Source: Azolla caroliniana
Taxonomy: Eukaryota > Polypodiophyta
Direction: 5' to 3'
Assembly: GCA_043228905.1 (NCBI GenBank)
Contig: JBHGNT010000012.1
Coordinates: 20,026,001-20,090,000, forward strand
Length of the DNA: 64,000 nucleotides
The notes under the pieces are model-generated. The model did not search any database. It had not been told where the DNA came from and worked only from the letters and a program-made list of their open reading frames with translations. Made by a program: the position numbers and the translations under genes. Shown piece after piece: positions 10,140 to 23,501 of this stretch (the stretch's first letter is position 1; each line of letters opens with the position of its first letter).

Positions 10140-13100
10140 ATGGGTATTTGCTATAGCACAAAGACGTCTGAAGAAGAAGTAGATGAAGACAAAGAAGAAG
10201 AAGCTGAAGGAGAAGGAGAAGGAGAAGGAGATGGAGATGGAGATAATTATGATAAAGAAGAAGATCATGAAAGCTTAGAAGAAGGAGAAGGAAATGGAGA
10301 TGGAGATGGAGATAGAGGAGGATTTGCCATACCCTCGGAATTATTAAACCTAAAGAGTAATCAAATCCAAGAAACCATTGATTATGGGCGATCAGAAAAG
10401 CAGAGGAAATCTCCTTCCTCCTCCTCCTCCTTCTTGAAACGGTCTTCACACTTCAGAGTCTTCTCTTCTTCGTCGTCGCCATTCAGACCTTCACCATTTA
10501 GGTTTTCTTCACCATTCAGAGCTTCACCTGGAAATGGGTCCTCTGTTAATTGTGTGAAAAGGCCATTTCCTCCTCCCTCTCCATCAAAACACATTCAAAT
10601 AGCTCTGTTGAATCGCCATGGAATTCAAACAGGTCTTCCGAAACTTGGATTGAGAACAGAAGAACAAAGTTACGAGTCGTTGTTTGGTTTTAGTAAGGAC
10701 TTTAGCGTGAATTATGATATTGGCAAAGAGATTGGAAGAGGCCATTTTGGTCATACTTGTAGAGCTAAGATAAAGAAAGGTAGGATGAAAGGCCATGACG
10801 TTGCTGTGAAGGTTATCTCTAAAGCTAAGGTATGTGGTTTTCTTTCTTTGCTTAATATGCTTTTGGGTCTTTCCAACCCCCTCTATGAATTGATTCCATG
10901 GAGTTTTTGATGTGTATGCAATTATGTTTTCATATTGAGGTTATGTTGTTTTTTCCTTTTCCACATTTAAGACCTTAGAGTATTGACGTGAATGATCTTT
11001 GTGTTGTTAGTTTTTTTGTTTTGTGGATAACCATATAAATTTTCTCCATTTGAAAGATCTTGTGTTGTTTGGTTGATGTCATATTGCATGTTTGGATGTG
11101 AAGAACCTTGTGTGTTTTAATTGATTTACATTGTTTATTTTGATGTTGTGTGTTTGATTGATTGAATTATGTGCTTTAAATCTTGTGTTGTTCAATGGGG
11201 TTATAATATTGTTTTCGTTACCCATGTATCTAAGAAAGGGAGCGTTTTTACATGAAGAATCTTGCATTGTTTGAATTGAGTTATATTCTATTTTTTATGT
11301 GAATGGTCTTGTTTTGAAAAGTCATTATTATTGTCTTCTTCAGCTATATATCTAAAAAGGCCAGAGCTTAGATGAATAATATTGTGTTGCTTTAATGAGT
11401 TATGTTGTGGCATATGAATGGTACATGTGTTATTTGACACCTTTTCCTCTCTCAATCTTTCCAATTGTTGATCTCAACATATTTCTCTCTGTAATCCACC
11501 ACAGATGACCACAGCTATTGCCATTGATGATGTGAGAAGAGAGGTCAAGATATTGAGAGCCCTCTCTGGCCACAAAAACCTAATCCGATTCTATGATGCA
11601 TATGAGGATGATTGGAACGTGTACATGGTCATGGAGTAAGTTTGTGTGTTTGATAGAAGACTTTCAAATTTGAGTTCTCAATCTGATGAAATACTGGTGT
11701 AGTGTGGTTGTTTACTAATTTATTTGGCACCTCTCTCTCTCTCTCTCTCTGCACAGGTTATGTGAGGGCGGTGAGCTGCTCGATCGGATACTGGCAAGGT
11801 ATTGTTATACCATGGAATTAATTGTCATTTACATGCTGATTTTACACTGGAAATCACTGGATTCCTGCAGATATTCTAGTGTGAGTCTCATGAGAGAACC
11901 AATTGTTAACACAAGTAATGCTATTTTTTAATACCCTTTGAATTAGATCTCACACACCAGAAAATTCATACTGATGCTCACGAACACGGGAAGATGCTGC
12001 ACATTTGCCTACATTCATGCATTTGTGTTTCAGTGCTATCTACTTGCAGAGGATCTCAAATGGTATAGTTTTTTATTCATACAATCAATGTGTTTGTGCC
12101 TTCAGAGGTGGAAGATATTCTGAAGAAGAGGCGAAAGTCGTCATTGTGCAGATTTTGGATGTGGTGACGTTCTTTCATCTTCAAGGGGTTGTGCATCGTG
12201 ATCTTAAACCAGAGGTACCTTACACTGATCATGGCTGCTCAAATAAAATTCTCCTAATCTTATATGTATCAAGTAAGCTATTAATAACTGTATTTATATA
12301 ACTTTCATCAACTATACATGCGTCAAGTAATCTTGTATTGATTGTATATGTACCAGAAAAGCTTCTGTTTATTTTATGCATATCAAGTGAACTTTTTGTT
12401 GAAGGTATATGTAATGCTTTCTGGACTCTTGTAAAGGTTCTTGCCATTCCTAGTGAAATAGATAGATTTGTAATGGCTATTTGATATTTTTTAGCATGTG
12501 GGAAAGCATATGAAAACTGTTCAGTTCGTGTACAGAACTTTTTATATACCACCAAGGAAGAGAATGCGAAGCTTAAGGTCATTGATTTTGGGCTATCTGA
12601 TTTTGTGAGGCCAGGTGAAATAGAAGAGATCTTAAACCCATTATTGTCTTCTTAATCAAACCTACGTGAAAATGATCAAGCTTATTCGTGGTGCTCTTTT
12701 GCATATGTAGATGAGAGGTTGGATGACATTGTTGGAAGTGCTTACTATGTTGCACCTGAGGTCCTTCGGAAGTCATATAGCATAGAAGCTGATGTATGGA
12801 GCATCGGTGTCATAACATATATTCTACTATGTGGTAGTCGGCCATTTTGGGCACGTACAGAATCAGGCATATTCAGGTCGGTCTTGAAGACAGATCCAAG
12901 CTTCGATGAGGTGCCATGGCCTGCAATATCGGATGATGCAAAGGATTTCGTAAAGCGTCTTCTGACAAAAAATCGGCACAAGAGAATGACAGCTGCTCAG
13001 GCACTGGGTAAGTCCTATCTTTGGCTTGTATGTAGCAACTGAAATTTTCTCTTCTACAACTTCACCTATATTTATGCCAAATCATAGCATATTATCAATG

Positions 13101-14801
13101 CATTATTGGGAACATAACATTTGAGTTACTGTAGCAAAATCTTTTTGTTCAATGTAGGAATGCCTGTTTTAAGGATTTTCAATATGAACTTAACTATGTG
13201 TATTTGTTCTTGTATTGGATCAGCACATCCCTGGGTTCGTGGATATAAAAGTATACCGCTTGATATATTGGTATTTAGATCTGTTAAATCTTACTTTTGC
13301 TCCTCAACTGTTAGACGAACAGCTCTGAAGGTAATGGATAAGAAATTCATCTCCCTTGACATGGTAGCATGTATGCATCTTTTTATGCCATATATATATC
13401 ATAAACAAAAGTATCCAGTGATGAACAAGAGGGGGTCCATAAAGTCTAATGAAGGCAGGAATCCATCCTTCAAGCCATGAAACCCTGCAAGAACATTACT
13501 CTGAACCAATGCCAATTTCTTTGTAGTTTGATGGTATTATTTGTTCTATTAACTTCCATGCAAGGAATATTTAGGGCTTTTATTTCGATATATGTATGTA
13601 CAAAGTATTAAAATCTTGATTTGTAACCTCTCCTATCGGTGTGCAGGCCTTCTCAAAAACATTGTCAGAAGATGGCTTGTTTTACTTACAAGCTCAGTTT
13701 CTTCTCTTGAGGCCCAGTAAAAATGGACGAGTATCATTTGACAACTTCAAATCCGTGAGTGCTTGAGCATGACTGCATCTTTTTTGGATTATATTACGTG
13801 GGTGTGCAATATGTACCTTCAACTGTATTTGATGAAATGTGATCATCACTAGCACAATCCTCACATACTCTATGCTTTTTTGGAAGTAGGCTCTTATGAA
13901 AAATGCAACAGAGGCGATGAACATATCTAGGATACTTGAGATGATGGCATCGGTATGTATTTGGATGTTCGCTGTTTGTGTATCTATAGGTATGTCTATA
14001 TATAGAGAAAAACTCCAAAGACATCCCTCACACTATTTGTTGGTATTTATCAGTATACCCATAGTTATTCCAAAAGTTGTGGTAGTTTATGTATGACAGA
14101 GGAGTACTTTTTGCAATTCTTCAAAATGGACAGGGTATATTTGGGTGGGTGATAGGCTTTGTGTGGATTGATGGCAGATGAATAAACTTCATTTCAAGAT
14201 GGACTTTGAGGAGTTCTGTAGTGCAGCTATTAGCACACCTCAATTTGAAAGATGGGAGTGGCAAGTAGACAATGCCTATGAAATCTTCGAAGATGAAGGA
14301 AATCGGGTTGTGATGATTGAAGATCTTGCTAAGGTAAGATCTACATCTTACATGAATCAGTCATTAGATAATAAATTAGTAAAATCATACACACATATAG
14401 TAAAATAGCTAATATAAGGTATTCAGCATTTGTTCTTCTGATACAATAATAACTATCGTCTTGCTTGAATTGAACAATTTGACCATTCTTGAACAGTCTG
14501 ACAAAAAGATACACCAATTTTTTATTACTAAAAAATTGTGGTATTTGTTTTTCTTAATTTCCTTTGCCCATGAAAATTCAGCCAATTAGATTACTAGAGA
14601 AACAAAGCAAAGTCCCAAATTTTTCTCCCACACTTAATGGGCATTTGACATTTTGCATTGCTTCAGGAACTCGGTGTACCATCCACGCTACCAGCACACC
14701 TGGTTTTACGTGATTGGGTTCGGCATAATGATGGGAAATTGAGTTTTTTTGCTTTCAAAAACTTGCTCTTAGGAATGTTGCCACAAAGTAGACCTTGCTA
14801 A
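10140..14801 (+). CDS. CRK: CDPK-related protein kinase (CRK), 11 exons, complete
   Basis: Exons: 10140-10829, 11505-11635, 11757-11798, 12106-12214, 12536-12614, 12711-13007, 13224-13330, 13647-13754, 13890-13952, 14178-14333, 14667-14801. All introns are GT-AG and phases match, giving 638 aa. I start at ATG 10140 because MGICYS gives Gly2 for N-myristoylation and Cys4 for palmitoylation, the CRK membrane anchor; an in-frame ATG at 10068 would bury it. The serine/threonine kinase domain (about residues 190-455) has the Gly loop [44 protein letters not shown] and [14 protein letters not shown]. The C-terminal part ([10 protein letters not shown], then [17 protein letters not shown] and DGKLSFFAF) matches the degenerate, calcium-poor EF-hand region of CRKs. 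CRKs are calcium/calmodulin-linked membrane kinases; 11 exons is the usual CRK layout. Unusual: the N-terminal spacer is longer and contains Glu/Gly/Asp runs (about residues 15-60). A CT-rich leader precedes it at about 10005-10045. Confidence 0.93.
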
Positions 14802-14829
14802 TACTATATATCTACCTATCTATATATAT

Positions 14830-15215
14830 GGTTATTGCTTCTAAATGGGGATATATAACTACACTTGGATAAGCTGCACAACTTCCTAGTGGCTAACCAA
14901 TTGTTACCAAGTGGAGATATATAACTTAATTTGGATAAGCTTTGCCCAGATTGTACTTAACTAACCACTTGCTACTAAATAACTTCATCAGGACAAGCTC
15001 CCCCATTTTGTAGTTAATTAACCAGATATTGTTGCTAAATGGAGACATAGAACTAAATTTGGAGATGCTGCCCAATTTGTAAATAATTAACTGAATTGGT
15101 TGGTAAATAGAGGTACACAAATAACTTCATTTTTAACCAGATTGTTTCTAAATGGAGCTATACAATTAACTCCATTTTTTGTTGAGAAGTTGTTGCTAAA
15201 TGGAAATATGTTAAC
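14830..15215. repeat. Degenerate tandem repeat of about 60-70 bp
   Basis: At least five diverged units contain variants of TGCTAAATGGAGATATATAAC, then AATTTGGATAAGCTGCCCA, then TTTGTAGTTAATTAACCA. The array begins about 30 bp after the CRK stop codon and may therefore overlap its 3' UTR. Confidence 0.85.
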
Positions 15216-17449
15216 TTCAGTACTCCCTCGACTTCAGGATATGATCAGACATAGCATTCCCATTACATTGCGAAATTTGCATTGGATTACTCCCAAAGAG
15301 CTTCTTTGTCAAGTGGTTTTGTTGAATTTGAGGTTTTCACACATTGGCAAGATCATCACAAGTTTTTCCTTTCATTCAATATTGCAGAAAACCATCCTGG
15401 GAGCCTAGAACTCTTGAATTTTTATACAATTCCAAGAGTTTTCTCTACATCCTTTATATTCATTATTTTCCTTCTAATTTGGCTATTTATTTACATACCC
15501 AAACTAAATCCACAAATTTACTCGTACTAATCACTGACAATGAAGATACTATTATGAAAATATGAAAGATTAGCCAGATGTTGCTAGTTATTTGATAAGC
15601 AATTACACCCCTCAGCTGAGTGAGAAGATGAGGGTGAGAAGCATTATGATGTAACCAATGGTTAAGGATTTTGTATATTAAAGAAAAAATGTGATCAAGT
15701 AAAGAATTTTTTTAAATGAAAAATAAAAAAATATGCTATGACAATAATAAATTCTATATTTAAAAATAAGAAAACAAATGTATTTAATAAAAAAACAAGC
15801 GAAATTATGAGATTGAGCATATGTATGGATAACTTCGAAAAGAAAAAAGAAAAAGAAAAAATCAACTAAAAGAGATCCATATTTAATGAACGGAAAATCA
15901 CAAAATTGAATGAAAATCATCTTTGTGGAGTCTTTGATGGTAAATTTGAACTCATCTTTCTTTTATGCCCAAGGTTTACTTGAAATGTGATCAAATGTGA
16001 ACATTTGACTCAACATTGAAATGTTTGCCCTCAAGAACCTAGGGTTGATTTTGGCATCATCTTCAACAAAATTATTACAATTACCATCATGACCTTGCAA
16101 CTTGTCGGAAAAAATGGGCTTATTCTTGGACAATTTTAGCTATAGTATGGATGGAGAGAAATAAACATGAGGTGCATTTCCCACCTTGGTCTCAAAAGCT
16201 TATATATTCTATGTGAGTAGGTAGATAGAGGATATTTTTAGTGTGGAATCTTAAAGTTACACCACTTGTGCCCTAGTCTAAGACTTTGACAATAAAATAG
16301 TCTTAAGGCATGGCAATAAGGTAGGATGATGACATCAAGTATAGTTGAATAGATAGTAGCTAGCTTCAAAAAACCTTGCCCTGCTATTTGTCAATATTAT
16401 GGAACAAATGATGGTGCAATTTGAAGTACACTTTCGTGTTCAACTATGCCTCCTACAAAGAGCCTCTTGTAAGGGATAGGTTGATTGGTGGAGCTCATGT
16501 TCTTGAAGGCAAACTTTATAACAAAAGTACACTAGTGAGTGTAGTATGTGTGATGAATAGCCTCTAGATTGAGAGGATATGGCATGATTGCACCAATGAA
16601 ACCAATGGCATAAAACGAATAATACTCGCCTTGAAGAACAACATGGATGGGTGCGAGGAGTTTGGACATATTTTGATATGGTAGATGATGTATATAGCTT
16701 GCATATAAAATTGTTGGAATTAAGTTGTAGAGGTTTAGGAATATATTGGGTTATTCCAAAAGCTCATATTTAAAAAGTATGTGGCATAGGTAGGCCAATA
16801 TTGAAAGTGTCATTTCATAACAAACATCTTGATCTTATGAACTTTCTCAAGGTAATGACATGACACTAAATAGGCCAATAAGATGGTTGTACTGCTAATT
16901 ACGCAAGTCTTTCTCGTCCAAATATGCAAATGCATTACATACTGTTACTAAGTATTAATAACATGCATATTTGTATGATAGATGTTATAATTGTGTTATG
17001 TTTATGACTTTGCCACAAGGCATTGAGTGTTGTTGGGATGTATGCAAATTACAATGCCCCATATCTTTTTCGAAGGTTGTCATTCTTTTTTCAATAAAGA
17101 CACCAACCTCTAGGGAAGCTGTACTCCTAATAATATATAAGCCTACACTATATTGTCCACATGCTCAATTGGAGGGTCGATCTAGAGTCATCGAATATCT
17201 CCATGGACGATATCTCTATGACAAAGATCACAAGTCTTGGATTGGTGTGACTTTGGAAAATGTCCTACGTCAAGAAAAGACAAAGAAGATTTCGAGGGTC
17301 AGCCTAGTGCATCGTAGGTCCGTATTCGAGTTAAGAAGGAGAAGACGCGCTAGCAAGTGAAGAAAAGTGAATTCGAGAAAAGTGAAAATTTAACTCTATA
17401 GAAGGAAGGGGCGGGGTGCTTTACTCTACCGATCTATCATGAGGGAGTG

Positions 17450-17450
<1 letters not shown>
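15216..17450. other. Intergenic, no gene seen
   Basis: AT-rich sequence with short uninformative frames. The longest (16971-17360, plus strand, 129 codons) has no domain I recognise and no splice context. A few residues near 16110-16160 vaguely recall a LINE C-terminus but are too short to call. Confidence 0.55.
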
Positions 17451-18022
<572 letters not shown>

Positions 18023-18179
18023 ATATATTAACGTCTTCTAAGGCCAAAATTGGCCCATGAGACAAATGGTGTACAACAAAAATGGGATATTTACCCATTC
18101 ATCGAAAGTAAAAATAAAAATAAGATAAAATAGAGTTTAAGCTAAATAGTTCTAAGAAAACAGTAGGGATTTGGTGGGG

Positions 18180-18315
18180 ATGCTCCCAGCAGGGGGGCAC
18201 GGGAGGGGGGGGGGGGGGGATGGGCGTCAGATTTGACGGCCGTTTAGACGGCCGACGCTTCGGCTTCCATAACGGCCCCCCCTCAAACGTTGACGGCGCT
18301 TGCAGCTGCCGTTAT
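18180..18315. other. GC-rich island with poly-G and repeated GACGGC motifs
   Basis: Within AT-rich surroundings, a G-run (about 18204-18219) is followed by a CpG-rich stretch holding several GACGGC/GCCGTC motifs and ending in a poly-A run. A CCCACGTGC G-box core lies slightly downstream, at about 18361. No frame crosses it. It may be a small promoter or a transposon end. Confidence 0.45.
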
Positions 18316-18479
18316 AAAAAAAAAAAAAACACATCAATCAAAATAATAATAAACATTTTGCCCACGTGCTTTAAAAAGTGGTGATGTTTTGGAGGAGAGA
18401 AGGAAAAAAAAAAAACGATCCTATTATTAATAAATAAATAAATAAAACAATTTTGCACTTTATTTATTTTCCACATTAT

Positions 18480-18680
18480 TGGGGTGTGTGTGTGTGTGTG
18501 TGTGTATTGTATGTGTATGTGTGCATTGTGCATGTATGTATTATGTATGTATTGTATATGTATGCATGTATGCATGTATCCATGTATGTTGTATTGAATA
18601 TTTATTTATGTATGTATGTATGTAATGGATGTATCGTAGGTAGGTTAGGTCGGTAGGTATGTATGTGTGTGTGTGTGTAA
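18480..18680. repeat. (GT)n and (TATG)n microsatellites
   Basis: A (GT)n run at about 18483-18506, then interrupted TATG/TGTA repeats to about 18680. Frames here are compositional only. Confidence 0.85.
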
Positions 18681-19558
18681 TCTCATGTACGTGCATATAG
18701 TTGCTAGTAGGGCTAGGCCTCGATGGTGAGTGTTTCTTTTGGTGATCTTTAAGGTTTTTTTTTGCTACGGGGTCATTGAGGCGAAGGAACATACCGTATG
18801 ATTGTTGTGCCCTTAGTGCGACCACATTTAGAGAGTTGTGAATTGGCAAGCCGGATAGTTAAAAAGCTACACCTTTCAGGCAGAACATTCGATCTTGCAT
18901 GCCATTTAAAACCCCTAAACCCTGGACGTTAAATGGAACATTTGAGGCTTCATTCGCACATGCGTGCATTGTGCAGGTATGTTTGTAGTTGAACCAACTG
19001 CAACGCTAGCAAAGTGTTGGTTTAGAATACATGCAGGCGAACATCTCCGGATGAGAGAATTCACATTCTCGAAAGAGGGTGCTTCGGATGGCCGAAACGG
19101 ACACGACAACAGGAGCATTCTGGCCGAAGGCTTTCACGGGCACTACATGTGTGAGGACGAAGCATAATTCGAGAACAAAAGACAAGGCTTGAGAAAGTCT
19201 TGACGGCATGAGTTGTGTGTCATGTGGATTGCTAGAGTACATAAGGTGGTAGTCGACAACGGCGAGGGGTCCATCTCTTTTCTTTTCTTTTTGGACCCCC
19301 TCTATCCGCGTAATAGATTTCATTCTTAATATATATATATATCTTTACATATACACATAGATATGATCTCTCCCTCCTTATCCTAGTCCTTGGTGTATAT
19401 CTTATGGGATCCTTGGGGTTCTTTAAGTTTTCTTTCTTTCTTCAATTCCTTCTTCCAATTTACATCTGTGGCCCCTTGACTTTTGGGGGCATTAAGGCAG
19501 GGAAAGGGTTTTGTAACGCCCAACTCCACTGAAGAAGCTCTTTTAAATGGGGGAAACC

Positions 19559-19560
<2 letters not shown>

Positions 19561-19602
<42 letters not shown>

Positions 19603-19720
19603 ATGCATGCAACCCAAGAGGGAACAACACTACCTTGTGTCTCTTCCCATCCTACACACACACACACACACACACACATCACATCACATATATAGTTGTA
19701 CCCACACCCCCCCCCCCCCC
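19561..19720. repeat. (TA)n, (CA)n and poly-C runs upstream of the VQ gene
   Basis: (TA)n at about 19563-19602, (CA)n at about 19655-19678 and a C-run at about 19707-19721. They lie 220-380 bp before the VQ start codon. The TA run would also supply TATA-like sequence, but no single TATA box can be assigned. Confidence 0.85.
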
Positions 19721-19789
19721 CTTCATTGTCTCCTAAGTAGCCCACATTCTCTTCACAATCATCATTTTCTTCTTCTTATTCTTCTTTTT

Positions 19790-19882
19790 CACTACTACAC
19801 TCTTTAGTTCCTCTACTTGTCCCCATTGTTTCTTCTTCTTCTTCACTACACACTCTTTAGTTCCTCTACATTGTGTCCCCAT
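19790..19882 (+). repeat. Direct duplication in the VQ gene leader
   Basis: The string CACTCTTTAGTTCCTCTAC, followed by a TTGTCCCCATT-like tail, occurs twice, at about 19797 and 19851, with CT-rich sequence between. The duplicated unit is about 54 bp and lies in the presumed 5' UTR, 60-150 bp before the ATG. Confidence 0.85.
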
Positions 19883-19940
19883 TTGTTTGGCCTCATCATT
19901 AGCATATATTCTCTCTATCTTAGGCTACTACAGTACACCA

Positions 19941-21260
19941 ATGGCTCCCTCATCTTGTCCTCGGGATCCCTCGACCCGCTTCTCCAAGAATCGGCTAACG
20001 GGCCATACCTGTCATTTCTCTCCACGGGCTCCTTCGCCCCCGCCCCGCCCCCGACCCCGACGCGGTGTCCACATCATCCACATAAAAGGCCCTAGGGTCG
20101 TCACGACCGACCCGCGAAACTTCCGGAGCCTCGTCCAAAACCTCACTGGCTTGAAAGCTCCGAGTAAACCGAATTCCTCGGCACCCCACCACCCCGTGGA
20201 CAAACAATTGTCGGCGACATCTACAACCCCATCACCAATGTCTAACGAATATCCGCAGTTAATGTCATCATTATCAAAACAAGAATCACCCATCACAACT
20301 ACAAATAAGCCAATTATACCTCCATCTCCATCTCCATCTCCATCTCCATCTCCATTCAATTCCATTTCCTCCTTTTCTAGCCAACCAATGGATCACAACA
20401 TATGCCCTAATCATAACACAAACAATGTTTTCATTAGTTTCCAACCTAATCATCTCCACATGGGCTTAAACAATCCATCCAATCCCAACATTAACAACAT
20501 TGCTCCTCTTAGTGAACCAATAACTCCTCATCTTCCTTTGCTACTAACTCCTCTGGCTTTTCAAGAGCAATTGCAACAAATTAACAACAACATTAATAAA
20601 ATCCCCAACAACAATAGTAATAATCTTCACTCTCCTAATACTAACCATTCTAATCCACATCATGTGAACCATGATCTTGATACGGCCTTCCTAATATGTG
20701 ATGATGATCATGAATTGGGCTTCTCTACATCAACACCCAACATAGTAGACTGCATTGAGATGAACACATCCCTAAATAGTATGGGTAGCTCTCCAACCAA
20801 TTCTTTAGTATTCTATGGTCCAGACAATTCTAGTAGTAGTAGCACTAGTTCTAGCACTAATGAGCTAAATGTAGAGAATTACAATTATAGCCCAACAATG
20901 GCTAGTCCAAGTACAAGACTGGATGATGATGATGGTGATGATCATGACCATGACAATGATGAGAGCACCACAGAGTGGGACATTATCTATGGACTCTTAT
21001 GTGATATTCCCACCAACATTGGCAACAACAACAACATCTATAACCCAACTATTCCTTCCCTTCAATGTAACTTCAATGTCACTACTACTAGAGACTTCAC
21101 CACCCCTTGTAGTACCACTAACTTTGGCCCTAGAGACTTCGCCACCCCTAGTAGTTGTCCCTCGTTCACTTCCTTGGTCCCTACTTTAAAAGCCCATGAG
21201 AACACCATCACGAGTTGTCACTACTACTCGAGCCGGAACATCCCCGCTCGATTTTTGTAG
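19941..21260 (+). CDS. VQ-motif protein, single exon
   Basis: The frame of 439 codons has the signature FRSLVQNLTG at residues 61-70 (F-x-x-x-V-Q-x-L-T-G), preceded by a HIIHIKGPRVVTTD segment. This identifies a plant VQ protein: a nuclear co-regulator that binds WRKY transcription factors and is often a MAP-kinase substrate. VQ genes usually have no introns, as here. I prefer the ATG at 19941 (MAPSSC) to the in-frame ATG at 19887, which would add 18 residues inside the CT-rich leader, but cannot prove it. The rest is low complexity: Pro/Arg-rich before the motif, a repeated Pro-Ser run (about residues 125-140), Asn-rich stretches, an Asp/His acidic patch near residues 330-340, and two copies of RDF[TA]TP near the end. 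Several Ser-Pro/Thr-Pro sites could be MAPK targets (inference). Confidence 0.85.
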   Translation: MAPSSCPRDPSTRFSKNRLTGHTCHFSPRAPSPPPRPRPRRGVHIIHIKGPRVVTTDPRNFRSLVQNLTGLKAPSKPNSSAPHHPVDKQLSATSTTPSPMSNEYPQLMSSLSKQESPITTTNKPIIPPSPSPSPSPSPFNSISSFSSQPMDHNICPNHNTNNVFISFQPNHLHMGLNNPSNPNINNIAPLSEPITPHLPLLLTPLAFQEQLQQINNNINKIPNNNSNNLHSPNTNHSNPHHVNHDLDTAFLICDDDHELGFSTSTPNIVDCIEMNTSLNSMGSSPTNSLVFYGPDNSSSSSTSSSTNELNVENYNYSPTMASPSTRLDDDDGDDHDHDNDESTTEWDIIYGLLCDIPTNIGNNNNIYNPTIPSLQCNFNVTTTRDFTTPCSTTNFGPRDFATPSSCPSFTSLVPTLKAHENTITSCHYYSSRNIPARFL

Positions 21261-23501
21261 CCTTCGATTCATTAGTTCATTGGTAATTGAAAGCAATACT
21301 CAATTAACTTAAAATTCTGCCATGAACTCTCCCCTCTCTTGTGTCTTATGTCTTGGTGGGTGGGGGTGACACTTGGATCATTGGTTCATACCCCCCGTTG
21401 GTATTATAATTGGTGACACATATTCCAAGACACTTTTGCATACACATTCATAGGTCCATCACACAAGTTATGGATTTGTTTTTCATTCTAAATCTCGACA
21501 TCCAATGGCAATGGCCATATATATAGTTACATCAAACTTTTTATAAAGCTTGAGTTTAATTGGTTAAAATGCACACTCAAAAGCCTAGTTTTGATCTTTT
21601 ATTCACGATGCTCCTATTTAAAAGATGGAATTTAAGGTTTCCTTACCATTATTCCACAACTGCGCATGAACTTTATCGCCATACGTTATTCATCCTTGGT
21701 ACTGACTTTCATGTTGAATAAATTCACGAAGTTTATGTGATGATCAAAGCCTATCCAACTTTAGCCAAAGACAATCCATTTGTCATGGAAGCTTACTTCC
21801 AAAAACCTTTATTATAAAGTCTACTAAGTTGAGGGAGCAAAGTTTAAATATATAAAAGTTTATGAATCATTGTACATATTTGAGAATAAAGTCACTTGAT
21901 TGAGTAAAAGTCTTTAATCCTTAAAGAAACAACATAAAGATATCTTCCTCCATTTCAAGGCATGTTATTTTTCCTTTTAAAAAACAGCCTATTTGTTAGA
22001 TTTCTTCAATGGTTTTGTCACTTGTGTTCATGATACAATAACCTTGCATAATGCACATCGAGGCTTTCATCACTTATGACTCCCATACGTCAAATAGAAG
22101 AAGATATATGTCAAAAAGAAGATACTCCAGTTGTGCCTAGTGATGTATAGTAGGGCCTTATATTTACCATACTAGATTGAGGCTCACATGCAATATGGAC
22201 TAGAGGACATATTTCTACATACTTTGTATCATCCCTACAACTCTTCACAAATGAACAATTACTTGTATTAACTCTCGTAATGTAAACAAAAACATGTGTG
22301 CTCCGGTATAGATTACACAAGCTTCGAACCCATACATACATATATATAGCCTCTTTAAATGAGTACACTAGGATATACTCATTTGGATTCGCCGATCAAT
22401 GCCATTGGGATGTAGCTTAAGGCTTAGTCATGAGTTGTAAAATATAATGACATATAGTTACAACATTGCAAAGAAAACATATGTGATGTGTGGAGAAAAT
22501 ATAATTATAAATTGTTCTCTCAACTCACACCCCATCCCACAAGCATTAATCTTCTTCGCTCTTTTGGTTTTCACAAAGCACGACTATTCTTTCCTAGGAA
22601 GTTTAAATGTGTCTCTAGCAAGTCCAAGGACAATCCTAGTGTTCTCAGTGTAGAGAGTTTCCAATCCACTTAGTGCGGTTCATGCATAATTTCTCTTTCC
22701 AAATCATTCACCTCTTTTCCATGTAAGTGTAAGTCTTGAAGTAGAAACAAGCAAGTGCCACCATAGTTATCCGGGACAAGTTTGCTATAAGTTGATCATT
22801 GTGCATTAATGCACCCCATGTTCATCGAAGGACACACCTCAAGTTAGGAATATTTTCAAAGCAAGCAACTTATAATAACATCACCTAGCCTCGAGTCCCA
22901 TCTCTAGAGGCTTTGAACTATTTCTTAGATGTCTTACATGTTTCGATGTACATGAAACCAAAACACAACTTCCTCATTGAAATCATGCATATGAAATGAT
23001 CATGATCACATGACAAGATACAATCATCCAATGCAATGAAGTTATAGTTAAAGAAGAAATTTGATTCTTTTTCTTTGTGTGCACATATCTATATATGTCA
23101 AGTTAGCATTTAGATCAAAGCATTTGTATGACAAAAGAACTCGTATACCAAGTGTCGTGCCATGGCTACTAACCTCCGAGGGCTTGCTTTACTATATGTA
23201 GTTGTGTCTTTCGTGTAGAGTACATATGTGTATACTAATTTGCTTGTACCACGAGTTGGGCAGATGTATTTAATATGTACTCCAAATCACTTCTATACTT
23301 TCCATGAGAACTTAATTAGCTTTCTTGTTGGCATTCTAGATCCAAACTCAGCTTGGTGTGAAATGGCTTTCATACTTTCTTATGGTGGTCACTACCTTAG
23401 GGTTTTAAAAAAACTTTAATTCCTGACCTAGAAGGAGATGATCATTTCCCCTGGTTTGCTCCTAACTTATATGCATGCATTCATTCTCCACAATTAGGCT
23501 G
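21261..23501. other. Intergenic, no gene seen
   Basis: AT-rich sequence. Small frames on both strands carry no recognisable domain. The start should include the VQ 3' UTR. Confidence 0.6.

Noticed and set aside
13121-13480. 119-codon frame over CRK exon 7
   Set aside because: Only 13224-13330 belongs to the gene; the rest is intron read-through.
16100-16170. Possible LINE C-terminal residues (ILAIVWMERNKH)
   Set aside because: A dozen residues in an otherwise non-coding stretch is too little evidence.
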